Below are positions 17,425 through 25,421 of a stretch of DNA of 64,000 nucleotides, piece after piece. Location of the stretch: positions 1-64,000 of the forward strand of contig NZ_JAFBFD010000012.1 of NCBI RefSeq assembly GCF_016909125.1, in the 5' to 3' direction. The number at the start of each line of letters is the position of its first letter. Position 1 is the stretch's first letter. Source of the stretch: Enterococcus lemanii. GTDB taxonomy: Bacteria > Bacillota > Bacilli > Lactobacillales > Enterococcaceae. Made by a program: the position numbers and the translations under genes. The notes beneath the pieces were generated by a model. The model saw only the letters and a list, made by a program, of their open reading frames with translations, was not told where the DNA came from and ran no database searches.

Positions 17425-19831
17425 TTCGTCTCACTTCCTCATGTATAATTTCAATTGATAACTGATTTATATCATTTTTGGCTTTTAAAAATGTATCAGA
17501 CATCGTTTGAACTTGATTTACGGATTGATGTAATTCCTCTTTTATGTCCAAAATCCCTTTGATTATTTCATCTTTAACACCAGATAATTGTTCGTCTAAC
17601 TGCTTGTGTATAACTTTTATGACCTTATTGATGTTTTCATTTGCAATTTTCTTTTGTTGTGCTTTATGGTAATCTTCATCGAAGATAGCGCGGACTTTTT
17701 TATACAAGCCAAATAATGTAGTTAAAGCTGAGACAGCTAAAATAACCCACCCAACTGGATTAGTAGTATTTACACCCATCATAACCAAACCAACTATGTC
17801 TCCAACTAATCCAAATACTGTTGTTCTAATATTAATATTCATTTTTATATTGATTTGTGGGTTAAAATCAAAATCAAACTTTATTGAGTTAGCATATTTA
17901 TCTACAAGTTCCTCTATGTAACGCTGATAAGTAGCTACAGTTCCTGAGACTTCACTAGCAAATTCTTTTCCTCTCTGATCAATTATTTTATTTAAATTCT
18001 CTGAATACACTATCACCTCATCTTCAATCCTTTTTTTTAATTTCTTTTCAAAAACTCCATTTTCTATATTGTTATCAATATCTTCGTAGATTTTCTTTCT
18101 TACTTTGTTCTTTAATTCATTGGTAACCTTATTCCCTGCATTTAAAATATTTCTTTCGTATAACTCACCGGCATCATCTAGTTTGCTAGAAGTTAACTCA
18201 AAATTTGAATTCAAAATGCCTTCTAAATTTTCAAAGGCAAGCTGAACAACACCTATTTCTGATACTGCTCTATCTAAAGTCTTGTTTATCTTCTTGAAGT
18301 TAGATTTAACAATCTTTTTCCTAACATCATTTACAAGTTGACTTGTCATCCATTCCGCAAATATTGGTATCCGACTCAATTCAAGTACAGAGTTAATATT
18401 TCCAATTTTTTCAATAAACTTCTCTCGATCTTTAAAATATTTTCCATCATAAAAGTTCCCCAAAGCTAAAAATGCTGGATACGCTGACACAGATTGATGA
18501 GAAATATAATTTTCACCTAAAACCGTTTGTAACTCATAATCAACGATGGACAGGCTATATTCCTCTTCTTTATCAACTAACATTTTTCTTAATTGACGAG
18601 GATTCCTAGCAGGTTTGTTGAAAATAAAATATACTTCGCTATGTTTAGCTAATTGCTTAGATATTTTTTCAATAGTGCCTAAATTTTGACCATCACCTTT
18701 TTGTGGAGGATTAGGCTTTTTGCTCACATAAAATACTACATGGGCTTTTTCTACTGCCTTATCAATAGATGCCTGAACAATTTCTTCCTTACCCTCAATA
18801 CCAGGCAAATCAAGAATAGCAAAGTCCTTATCCCCTACTGAAAAATAATAACTCCCAACTTCCTTTGTAAAATCTGAACGCCCATCCCCAATAATATTTC
18901 CATCACTTAATTCTTTAAGTTTTTCAACTAAATTATTTAATTGAACTTCAGTTGCATTTATTTGACTATTAATCTTCTGAATTTGTTTCAACTTTTTATT
19001 TTCTAACCTTGAAAAGTTTGCTTCTTCCTCAACTTTTTTGTTTTTAAATCTCTCTATATCCAAGTCAAGATTTGATTTAAGTTCTTTGATCGAATTTTCA
19101 TAATTTTCAACAATCGAATGAATATTTAATGTATCATTTCCTAGTTTTTCAATTTGAGAATTTAAATCTTCTAACTCCGCTTGCTCATCTAAATTATGGA
19201 ACCAACTTTTAATCATGTTCCACGTGCTTTTTAACATTTTGTCGATAATGACCTTATTAAGTTCATTTCGTTTAATCAATAAAGCAATCAACTCATCAAA
19301 AATTTCATTTTTATCTACGTCATATTTTTCAATGATTTCGTCATTTTCATTGATTTTCAACTTAACTTCATTCATTTCATAATCAAGATAGTTTTCCAAC
19401 TCATTAATCTTAATTGAAAGGTCTATTTTTAAATCATCAATTTCACTTTCAATTGAAACTATAACCAACTTTAGATTTTCAATACACTCCTTTTTTTGAA
19501 ATAATTCCTGTCGTGTACTTTCAAAGAGTTGATGTTCTTCAAATTTTCTTTCTTCTTTTAATAGAATACGTAGGCTTTCAATTAATGTTGATTTCCCAGC
19601 ATTTGTTTCTCCATAAAAAGCAATTGTAAATGTATTCCATTCTGAATTTTTTTCGAGCGACTTTATATTCTCGGTTATTTCTTTTTTTATACCGCCTAAC
19701 TTATTGATAGCATCACGCCTATATTTATCAATTTCACTATCCTTGCTACTTTTTGAAAGTAATAGCAACAAATTATCAATTTTATCTAAAATATTAGTAT
19801 AGATAGTCTGTGGTGGATTCTTTTCCCCCAT
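17411..19831 (-). CDS. Large dynamin-like GTPase with coiled-coil insertion
   Basis: An 806-residue protein, first gene of the operon. G1 is GETNAGKS (residues 74-81) and G3 is DLPG near residue 338. G4-like NKP lies near 403. Between G1 and G3 lie about 220 residues of heptad-rich, highly charged coiled coil, far more than the short spacing in ordinary dynamins. C-terminal of the GTPase is a long helical stalk with a double hydrophobic hairpin (about residues 665-705; VGLVMMGVNTTNPVGWVILAVS), which would serve as membrane paddle. It partners the LeoA-type gene. Promoter and Shine-Dalgarno (AGGACGGG) lie to the right. Confidence 0.85.
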   Translation of the reverse strand: MGEKNPPQTIYTNILDKIDNLLLLLSKSSKDSEIDKYRRDAINKLGGIKKEITENIKSLEKNSEWNTFTIAFYGETNAGKSTLIESLRILLKEERKFEEHQLFESTRQELFQKKECIENLKLVIVSIESEIDDLKIDLSIKINELENYLDYEMNEVKLKINENDEIIEKYDVDKNEIFDELIALLIKRNELNKVIIDKMLKSTWNMIKSWFHNLDEQAELEDLNSQIEKLGNDTLNIHSIVENYENSIKELKSNLDLDIERFKNKKVEEEANFSRLENKKLKQIQKINSQINATEVQLNNLVEKLKELSDGNIIGDGRSDFTKEVGSYYFSVGDKDFAILDLPGIEGKEEIVQASIDKAVEKAHVVFYVSKKPNPPQKGDGQNLGTIEKISKQLAKHSEVYFIFNKPARNPRQLRKMLVDKEEEYSLSIVDYELQTVLGENYISHQSVSAYPAFLALGNFYDGKYFKDREKFIEKIGNINSVLELSRIPIFAEWMTSQLVNDVRKKIVKSNFKKINKTLDRAVSEIGVVQLAFENLEGILNSNFELTSSKLDDAGELYERNILNAGNKVTNELKNKVRKKIYEDIDNNIENGVFEKKLKKRIEDEVIVYSENLNKIIDQRGKEFASEVSGTVATYQRYIEELVDKYANSIKFDFDFNPQINIKMNINIRTTVFGLVGDIVGLVMMGVNTTNPVGWVILAVSALTTLFGLYKKVRAIFDEDYHKAQQKKIANENINKVIKVIHKQLDEQLSGVKDEIIKGILDIKEELHQSVNQVQTMSDTFLKAKNDINQLSIEIIHEEVRRNGDS

Positions 19832-20298
19832 CTTTTATCCCGTCCTCCTATTATTGATATTTAAACAAATAATCATTACTTACTATTATACCAATTAAGT
19901 TCAAAATTTCTGAAAACAATCCAAAAAATAAGTGTCAATAGTTTTGCGGTAAAAATATTTTACCATTATTTCCGCTAGATTCTCGTGCCGAAATCCTCTT
20001 CTCTTATTTGACCGGTGCACTTAACAACCAGCCTCCGACTTTGGATGGCCTGCCAGAAAAACGCGTCACTAATGATGTGTCAGGCCAAGTCTATCTGCGT
20101 TAAGGCGCTGTTGACGTTCCGTCAAGTGCTATGCACCCGTTCGCGAAAGCTCACTCTCGCCTAACCGTCGGCTAAACCGACAGGCTCACAAGCTTTCGGG
20201 CTAATCCCTCAAGCTATTTCTATCTTTTCTGAAAGATCTAAAAACAACAACCACGTATCATAGATATAAATGTAATGGCATAGTGGGGGTTTTAAATA
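19832..20298. other. Gap between dynamin operon and rep: AT-rich promoter part, then a GC-rich block and probable Inc18 origin
   Basis: The first 100 bases hold the dynamin promoter and a small palindrome (GGTAAAAATATTTTACC, about 19940-19956). From about 19970 to 20215 the base composition rises sharply, with an open 3' fragment on the plus strand ending at TAA 20101-20103 that I do not recognise. In Inc18 plasmids the replication origin lies directly downstream of rep, so the segment about 20110-20298 most likely contains oriR. This is inferred from family knowledge, not from a recognised origin sequence. Confidence 0.5.
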
Positions 20299-21798
20299 TT
20301 AACCTGTATCAACCCTAAACAAGTCGAGTTGCGCTCCTTTTGCAGCCCGTTCTGATAGCTTGTTTAAAGTCTCTTCAATCAATGTATGGGGCAAGCCAAA
20401 CAAAGCTGTGAGTGTCTGAATATAGCTTTCTCTTGCTTCTTTCTTGCGCTCAATAAGTGCAACCAACAGGTCTTTGACGTGCGCTATTTGAATCCCACCG
20501 TTTCTTCCTAGTTTTATTTTTAGAAAGATTTCTTGATTGACTTTTAAGACTTTTAATAGCTTGTCTAAGGTACTTTCTGGAATCCCTAACGCTTCTCGAA
20601 TGGCTTTTTTTGTGGTCGTCAAATAAAGCGCAGTTTTATCGCTTTTTTCACGAAGATAAGCCAGTAAGTCTTCTTTCCATTCTGATAAATGCACACGCTG
20701 ACGCTCGCTCCGTTTTTTCTTGAACTTATACCAACCTTGCCGAACGAAAAGATCTTTGCTTGTTAGGTCTTCAGAGACCCATTTTTGGCAAAGTGTAATG
20801 ATGTACTCACGACTTGCTGCCTGGTATTTCTCTGAATAAGCACTACGAATGATTTTAATGACTTCTTTTTCTTCTAAGGGTTGTTCTAAGCGTTCGTTAA
20901 ACTCAAACAAATTGTATTCGCAAGTCTCAATGGCATAACCTGAACTAAAGTACGCTAAAGCAAGAGTAAATAGGACGTTATTTCGTCCGATTAAGCCCTT
21001 TTTTCCTTCAAATTTCGTTTCATGTAATAAAAGATTGAACCAGGGTTCGTCGACTTGTCTTTTTCCTTGGGTACCGCTTAAAACAGTCAAGTTCGAACGG
21101 TTGAAGCCTTTATTATCCGATTGTTTGAAAGACCATTCTTGCCATTCTTTGAAAGAATAGCAGTAGTTGGGTTCAAAAAATTCGATATTGTCTGTTCTGG
21201 GCATGCGAGCAATCCCAAAGTGGTTGCAAGTTAGATCGACTGGCAAAGATTGTCCAAAATATTCTCGAAGATTTTGCGAAATGATTTTGGCTGCTTTGAC
21301 AGCTTTGAATGCTGTTTTTGAAGTCACAAAGACAGGCGTTTTTAAGACAAAATACGCTTGATAGCCTTTAGCTGTTTTAAGAATCATTGTTGGCATAAAA
21401 CCTAAATCAATCGCTATTGTTAAAATATCACTTGTGGAGATCGTTTCTTTAGCAGTATGAATATCAAAATCAATAAAGAACGTGTTAATTTGTTTTAGAT
21501 TATTTTCAGAATGTCCTTTGGTGTAAGATCTATTTTTATCAGTATAGGTTCCATAACGGAAAACATTCGGTGTCCAGTGCGTAAAAGTACCTTGATTTTC
21601 TTGAATCGCTTCTTCGGAAGTTAGCACAACACCCCGTCCAGCAATCATGTTGTCTTTGGAACGGTACGCAAAAATCGCCCCTTTATTGCCTTCTGGCTGA
21701 GTGTTAAGGGGTTTTAAATGGCTATTTTTGAATTTATAGGTACGCAAACCGCCCTGTAGTAAAAGTTGATATAAGCTGTCTAACTGAATATTTTCCAT
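20299..21798 (-). CDS. repE: Inc18-family replication initiator (RepE/RepS/RepR type)
   Basis: A 499-residue protein closely like RepE of pAMbeta1 (YKFKNS..., GAIFAYRSKDNM, FFIDFDIHTAKETIS, CNHFGIARMPRTDN). I chose ATG 21798, preceded by AGGAGT; an in-frame ATG 18 codons upstream lies in the attenuator. The N-terminal half resembles the primase/polymerase-like fold of this family. RepE melts the origin and starts unidirectional, Pol I-dependent theta replication. The C-terminus carries QLDLF, matching the consensus for sliding-clamp binding. Control is through an attenuator and counter-transcript upstream. Confidence 0.95.
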   Translation of the reverse strand: MENIQLDSLYQLLLQGGLRTYKFKNSHLKPLNTQPEGNKGAIFAYRSKDNMIAGRGVVLTSEEAIQENQGTFTHWTPNVFRYGTYTDKNRSYTKGHSENNLKQINTFFIDFDIHTAKETISTSDILTIAIDLGFMPTMILKTAKGYQAYFVLKTPVFVTSKTAFKAVKAAKIISQNLREYFGQSLPVDLTCNHFGIARMPRTDNIEFFEPNYCYSFKEWQEWSFKQSDNKGFNRSNLTVLSGTQGKRQVDEPWFNLLLHETKFEGKKGLIGRNNVLFTLALAYFSSGYAIETCEYNLFEFNERLEQPLEEKEVIKIIRSAYSEKYQAASREYIITLCQKWVSEDLTSKDLFVRQGWYKFKKKRSERQRVHLSEWKEDLLAYLREKSDKTALYLTTTKKAIREALGIPESTLDKLLKVLKVNQEIFLKIKLGRNGGIQIAHVKDLLVALIERKKEARESYIQTLTALFGLPHTLIEETLNKLSERAAKGAQLDLFRVDTG

Positions 21799-21815
21799 TA
21801 GGGTACTCCTTTCCA

Positions 21816-21859
21816 ATAAAAAAAGAACACAAGCCATCTGTTGATGTGTCATGTGTTCT
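21816..21859 (-). terminator. Attenuator in the rep leader
   Basis: On the minus strand AGAACAC (21853-21859) pairs with GTGTTCT (21824-21830), with further pairing inside, followed by seven Ts, ending only some 20 nt before the rep ribosome-binding site. In Inc18 plasmids a hairpin at this place ends most rep transcripts when a counter-transcript RNA is present. Confidence 0.75.
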
Positions 21860-21903
21860 CTCTTTAGAAAAGGTTAAATCTGTCTGATTACCAATTCATT
21901 ATC

Positions 21904-21932
21904 TTGAGTTACTCGTCTAATTATGCTATTAT
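21904..21932 (+). promoter_or_regulatory. Promoter for a rightward RNA antisense to the rep leader
   Basis: TTGAGT (21904-21909), exact 17-nt spacer, TATTAT (21927-21932), reading away from rep. It is well placed to make the copy-control counter-transcript of the Inc18 family. Confidence 0.6.
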
Positions 21933-21937
21933 CAGTC

Positions 21938-22110
21938 TAGTGTTGAGGAAACGAGCGCCAACTCGCTTCACTCAATCTAACTAAATAAATTAAAGGTGTT
22001 AACCCACCGCATAATTTTTATGAGACGAGAGTGAACACATACTGTGGGTATGTGATTCAGAAAGATAAGCAGCTTCCAACTACTTATTTTTCCGTCTCTC
22101 TTTTTTTTAT
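21938..22110 (+). ncRNA. Candidate counter-transcript RNA controlling rep
   Basis: Starts a few bases after the promoter at 21904-21932 and would end at a structure closed by GAGACG (22022-22027) and CGTCTC (22093-22098), followed by a run of eight Ts. Inside is a hairpin CACATAC/GTATGTG. No ORF with a ribosome-binding site is seen. If rep transcription starts beyond 22.11 kb, this RNA is fully complementary to the rep leader. Ends are estimated. Confidence 0.45.
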
Positions 22111-22139
22111 TTAATTTTTTTATTTTATGTAGGTGTTAA

Positions 22140-22470
22140 GCATTGTATTTGTTTTCTCAGTAAGACCATACCAAATTAATCAATCTGGCGCAACTTATTT
22201 TTTATCTAGTTATCATATTATCATATTTATCTTTATATCTTTATATCTATAATCATATTATCAAATTTACTAATATGATTATAGATATATTTATCTTTTT
22301 TTTATAATAGTAATTATTCTAATTATTCCTTGATATAACTGTGTTTTTTCTGTATGATGCATTCGATAAAGTATCATATATATCTTTTTATCTTTTTATC
22401 TTTTTAGCTTTATCTATTTATCGCAATATGATAATATACCTTTAGATATATAGATATATTTTAATTGGAG
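22140..22470. repeat. AT-rich repeat tract upstream of parA (probable centromere)
   Basis: Dense, imperfect direct and inverted repeats built on ATCATATTATCATAT and TTTATCTTTATATCT occupy about 22198-22305, and again TATCTTTTTATC near 22380-22450, just before parA. Such a tract beside a ParA/small RHH pair is the expected binding site (parS) for the RHH partner and also contains the parA promoter. The same word ATATGATAA recurs downstream at 23628 and 23760 and in a distant copy at 29120-29155. Confidence 0.6.
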
Positions 22471-22478
22471 GTATTATT

Positions 22479-23321
22479 ATGGCTATTACGATTACTGTAG
22501 GTAACTATAAGGGTGGCGTAGGCAAAACAAAAAATAATATTTTAAATGCATACGAGTTCGCAAAAAAAGGGTTCAAGACATTAGTAGTTGATCTCGATCC
22601 GCAAGCAAATGCAACCACTGTCTTACTGCGCACAAAAAAATTGCATAGTAAAGAGGTGTTTAGTTTTGATAAATCTCTAATGGCTGCTATTAAAGAAGGC
22701 GATATTACTAATATTGAAACTGAGATTATGCCAAACTTGTCTCTTTTACCTAGTTATATAGATTTTGCAAATTATACTACCTTTTTAGACTTAAAGTTTG
22801 GTTTAGTAGCAGAAGAGGATCCTGCTTTTAACGAAATCACGAAACGTAAAATCAGCTATTTCAGCGAGCTTATTGAACCTCTAAAAGAAAAATATGATTA
22901 TATTTTCATTGATGTTCCGCCAACTAAATCATATATTACTGATAGCGCCGTTTTAGCTTCTGATTACGTTCTCATTGTCTTACAAACACAAGAACTATCT
23001 TTAGATGGGGCCATTGAGTATCTCGGAGATTTACAAAAGTTAGCTAATATTTATGATGGAAATTTTGAAATTGTAGGAGTTTTACCTGTATTGATGGACG
23101 GGAATGCTAGCCTTGATAATTTTGTTCTTAAAAATGCCACTTCAATATTTGGTAAAGAAAATATCTTTAAACTAAAAATTCCTAATATGGCTAGGTTAAA
23201 GAGATTTGATAATACAGGAATTACCGAATACGATAGACATGATAAACGCGTAATAGATTTGTATAGTTTAGTTGCTGATGAATTATTAGAAAGAATCCAT
23301 TACTTTGAAGGAGGAGAGTAG
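22479..23321 (+). CDS. ParA-family partition ATPase (PrgP-like)
   Basis: A 280-residue deviant Walker ATPase. The P-loop is KGGVGKTKNN (residues 11-20), with signature Lys present and Lys in place of the usual second Thr/Ser. Walker A' is VVDLDPQANAT and the switch II-like stretch FIDVPPT. It forms a dynamic pattern on nucleoid DNA that moves plasmid copies apart. It overlaps the ORF of its RHH partner, the layout of PrgP/PrgO in pheromone plasmids. GGAGG lies 9 nt upstream of the ATG. Confidence 0.9.
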   Translation: MAITITVGNYKGGVGKTKNNILNAYEFAKKGFKTLVVDLDPQANATTVLLRTKKLHSKEVFSFDKSLMAAIKEGDITNIETEIMPNLSLLPSYIDFANYTTFLDLKFGLVAEEDPAFNEITKRKISYFSELIEPLKEKYDYIFIDVPPTKSYITDSAVLASDYVLIVLQTQELSLDGAIEYLGDLQKLANIYDGNFEIVGVLPVLMDGNASLDNFVLKNATSIFGKENIFKLKIPNMARLKRFDNTGITEYDRHDKRVIDLYSLVADELLERIHYFEGGE

Positions 23322-23322
23322 T

Positions 23323-23625
23323 ATGACTAATACGAATAACAAAAGACCTGTTGGACTTATTCAAAATACAAAACTAGCACCTACACAATCTGCTGAAAAT
23401 TCTCAAACAATAGTAAAAAGAGCACCTAAAAAATCAACAGTTACAAAAAATCAAGATTCCAATATTAAAGTGTCTCGACAAACTAAAAATCAAATTGATA
23501 TATTGATGAAACTTACTGATAATAAGTTTGCTTATGAAATGATTGAAACCCTTATAGATAATTATGTCGAAAAGGAGTTAGATCCAGATGAAAGAAGGGC
23601 ATTTAAAACTTTGTCAAGTTTATAA
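23323..23625 (+). CDS. Small centromere-binding partner of ParA (PrgO-like)
   Basis: A 100-residue basic protein. The ATG at 23323 has AAGGAGGAG directly before it; an upstream start at 23305 is inside parA. The N-terminal 45 residues are disordered and Lys/Thr rich, as expected for a ParA-stimulating arm. The C-terminal part (VSRQTKNQIDILMKLTDNKFAYEMIETLIDNYVEKEL) has the beta-helix-helix pattern of a ribbon-helix-helix domain. It is expected to bind the flanking AT-rich repeats. Confidence 0.8.
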   Translation: MTNTNNKRPVGLIQNTKLAPTQSAENSQTIVKRAPKKSTVTKNQDSNIKVSRQTKNQIDILMKLTDNKFAYEMIETLIDNYVEKELDPDERRAFKTLSSL

Positions 23626-23674
23626 AATATGATAAAAGATAAATATATCTATTTATCTTTTATCATATTTTTCA
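23626..23674 (+). terminator. Terminator after the partition genes
   Basis: AAATATGATAAAAGATAAAT pairs with ATTTATCTTTTATCATATTT around a few bases and is followed by T-rich sequence. The stem also contains the ATATGATAA word of the partition repeats, so it may double as a protein-binding site. Confidence 0.7.
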
Positions 23675-23723
23675 GGATAGGGTTCTATTAATTACTGATT
23701 CTTTACATGAATTCTGGGTAAAC

Positions 23724-23945
23724 TGGAGCTATGGAAACAAAAGTCCAATTCGATATTTATGATAATATGATAAAAGCTATATTATCATATTATTATTTAG
23801 GAAATTAGCAATCTCGATTAGTAACCACCATAATTGGTGAAGGGAGCTTTTTATTAACCTTTTTCCGATATATTTGGTAAAAAGGGAACGACAGAAATTA
23901 TAGCAGTCGAATAGTAATCATTAGAAAGTGGAAATAGTAGAGAAA
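23724..23945. repeat. Diverged direct repeat, copy 1
   Basis: About 160 of these bases align with 29090-29246 at roughly 80-85 percent by eye. Copy 1 has about 63 extra bases in the middle (about 23823-23885). Both copies contain TTTATGATAATATGATAAAA and TTATCATATTATT. Confidence 0.8.
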
Positions 23946-24120
23946 ATGCTTAGTTTTGTCCGTTAGGATGGGGGGGGGATTGGGTGCGAAAGCAATTCAA
24001 TCATATAAGGAATAAGGTGATTTTTTTTATTGAAGTAGTCCTATGAATAAAGAGAATAGCGGTGTTTAACGTGGCTCTCCTGTCAAGGACAATTTAAAAG
24101 AAAAACCTCCTTACAGCCGA

Positions 24121-24153
24121 TAGGCCTCGTCATCGATTCGATGACGAGGCCTA
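24121..24153. terminator. Perfect 16-bp GC-rich hairpin, likely terminator
   Basis: TAGGCCTCGTCATCGA pairs with TCGATGACGAGGCCTA around a single central base at 24137, flanked by AAAAACC on the left and TTTTGGTTTTT on the right. The GC-rich stem stands out from its surroundings. Confidence 0.75.
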
Positions 24154-24291
24154 ATTTTGGTTTTTCTGATGGTCTTTAAAAGAAAAGCTTAATTTCGTTG
24201 TTCTCTTTCTTTTAAAGGGTTCAAAGTAACTGATTGATGGTGTTGCATTCCCTTGAACCCGCGCTTTTTACACTAAGAATAAAGTGTTGCT

Positions 24292-24924
24292 TCAACGTCC
24301 AGATGTATACAAACGTCTTCTTTTTATGTTAGGAACGCGATTCATTAATTGCTCATTTTCTTTTTTGAGTTGATCAATTAATTCTTCTTGGTCTTTAATA
24401 ACTTTTTCCATTTGAACTTGCGTTAATCTAAATAATTCTTCTTTCTTAGAGCTTTCTTCTTTAATGTCTTGATATAAATTTATTAATTTTTCTTCTTGGT
24501 TTTCTTTTTCTTTAATATATTTTGTCTGCAAATTAAAAATTTTAGTTTGCAGTTGTTTCAATTGTTTATTTTGCTCTTTTAACAGTTCTTGGTTCTTATC
24601 AATGATGGTTTGTTGTTTCGCTAAACTTTCTTGATACAATTCACTTTCTTTACGAAGTTTTTCATTGTGCTGACTTTTTAGTTTAGTAATCATCGTTTCA
24701 TAACTTTGTTTAACATCTGATAGTTTCTCTCGTTGTTTTTGTCTCGGTGTTTTTTGATTGTATGAGTTAGGGCGTGTTGCTAGTAGTTCAATCTCTTCTG
24801 CAGTAAATGTTAAATCACTATAATCGATATTATGATCAGCAACTCTATTATACAACGTTTGACGAGTGATTTTTAACTCTCTTGCTAGTTCTGCCATCGA
24901 TTGATATTTCACTTTTCCAGCCAT
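24292..24924 (-). CDS. HTH plus coiled-coil plasmid maintenance protein (pSK1 Par / DUF536-like)
   Basis: A 210-residue protein. Residues 1-50 are a helix-turn-helix (SMAELARELKITRQTLYNRV) and residues about 60-190 a continuous coiled coil. The tail is basic (RRRLYTSGR). This plan is that of the Par protein of staphylococcal pSK1 and related DUF536/replication-associated plasmid proteins, which stabilise plasmids by binding a site upstream of their own gene. Upstream here lies a 46-bp perfect palindrome. AAGGGGG precedes the ATG. Confidence 0.75.
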   Translation of the reverse strand: MAGKVKYQSMAELARELKITRQTLYNRVADHNIDYSDLTFTAEEIELLATRPNSYNQKTPRQKQREKLSDVKQSYETMITKLKSQHNEKLRKESELYQESLAKQQTIIDKNQELLKEQNKQLKQLQTKIFNLQTKYIKEKENQEEKLINLYQDIKEESSKKEELFRLTQVQMEKVIKDQEELIDQLKKENEQLMNRVPNIKRRRLYTSGR

Positions 24925-24969
24925 TAGAATCCCCCTTCTTTCTAACTAATTGTGTAAATATATTATATT

Positions 24970-25053
24970 ATAATTTGTAAAATTTTACAAATATTTACGT
25001 AATTATTTGTCTAATCATACACTTATTTACGTAAATAAGTGTATGATTAGACA
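24970..25053. repeat. 46-bp perfect palindrome and smaller palindromes upstream of the coiled-coil gene
   Basis: Half-site TGTCTAATCATACACTTATT followed by TAC (25008-25030) is mirrored exactly by 25031-25053. To its left are TTGTAAAATTTTACAA (about 24976-24991) and TTTACGTAA words, so TTTAC/GTAAA elements recur at several spacings. It is the likely operator or centromere for the HTH protein next door. Confidence 0.75.
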
Positions 25054-25180
25054 TTTTATAAAATATTCTATTTTACACTTTTAATGATATACAACCGCTA
25101 TTTTTCATTCATTTATTATAAGAGACCATTTTATAAAATAATTATAGATGAACATGGATTCTCGGAAGGGGGTGCTGTAT

Positions 25181-25288
25181 ATGTTAAAACAACTCCTCAC
25201 ATTGATCATTGCCCCACTTTTTGTGAGCTTAGTCATTGAAAGCAAGTTACTTACTGATCCACAACGCTGGCCGTCGCAACTGGTGTAA
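25181..25288 (+). CDS. fst: Fst-family type I toxin peptide
   Basis: A 35-residue peptide, MLKQLLTLIIAPLFVSLVIE followed by a polar tail ending SQLV. The LxxLIIAPxFVxLVxE core is diagnostic of Fst (par of pAD1), which inserts in the membrane and kills plasmid-free cells once the unstable antisense RNA II has decayed. AAGGGGG lies upstream of the ATG. The tail overlaps sequence shared with RNA II. Confidence 0.85.
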   Translation: MLKQLLTLIIAPLFVSLVIESKLLTDPQRWPSQLV

Positions 25289-25290
25289 AA

Positions 25291-25326
25291 AAAGTCCAAC
25301 CTACTCGCAATAGGTTGGACTTTTTT
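25291..25326. terminator. Bidirectional terminator of the fst locus
   Basis: AAGTCCAACCTA pairs with TAGGTTGGACTT around seven bases with A-run before and T-run after, so it serves RNA I (+) and RNA II (-). Confidence 0.9.
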
Positions 25327-25358
25327 GCTGTACCTGCTCGAACTCTTCACATTTCGCA
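25291..25358 (-). ncRNA. RNA II antidote of the fst locus
   Basis: Antisense small RNA expected from the minus strand: -10 TAGAAT with extended TG (complement of 25364-25372), start near 25358, end at the shared terminator. About 66-68 nt, the size of RNA II of pAD1. It shares short repeats with RNA I (for example near GCCGTCGCAACT) and blocks toxin translation. Confidence 0.65.
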
Positions 25359-25421
25359 CGTTCATTCTAGCATGATTTTGGTTTAAATCGTAATTTGAGT
25401 TTTTCTTGTAATAGCTCCGTT

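Larger units (their letters stand above)
23675..24291. other. Noncoding region after parA/prgO-like genes
   Basis: No gene is visible. It holds the left copy of a diverged repeat (23724-23945) that is also present at 29090-29246, a G-run (23972-23980), and a perfect GC-rich hairpin (24121-24153). The last 130 bases contain a GAACCC-rich stretch and the end of the coiled-coil gene on the other strand. Confidence 0.6.
25130..25326 (+). ncRNA. RNA I of the Fst-type toxin-antitoxin locus
   Basis: Transcript expected to start near 25130-25140, carry the Fst-like toxin ORF, and end at the bidirectional terminator 25291-25326. The leader contains GGAAGGGGGTG close to the ATG and paired segments that would hide it, as in par of pAD1. 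The start point is inferred. Confidence 0.6.

Noticed and set aside
22190-22310. Possible CRISPR-like array in the AT-rich repeats
   Set aside because: Repeats are 8-15 bases, imperfect and without regular spacers; they fit a partition site next to parA.
23972-23980. Run of nine Gs after the partition genes as a functional G-quadruplex
   Set aside because: Only one G-run is present, with no further G-tracts near enough to form four strands.
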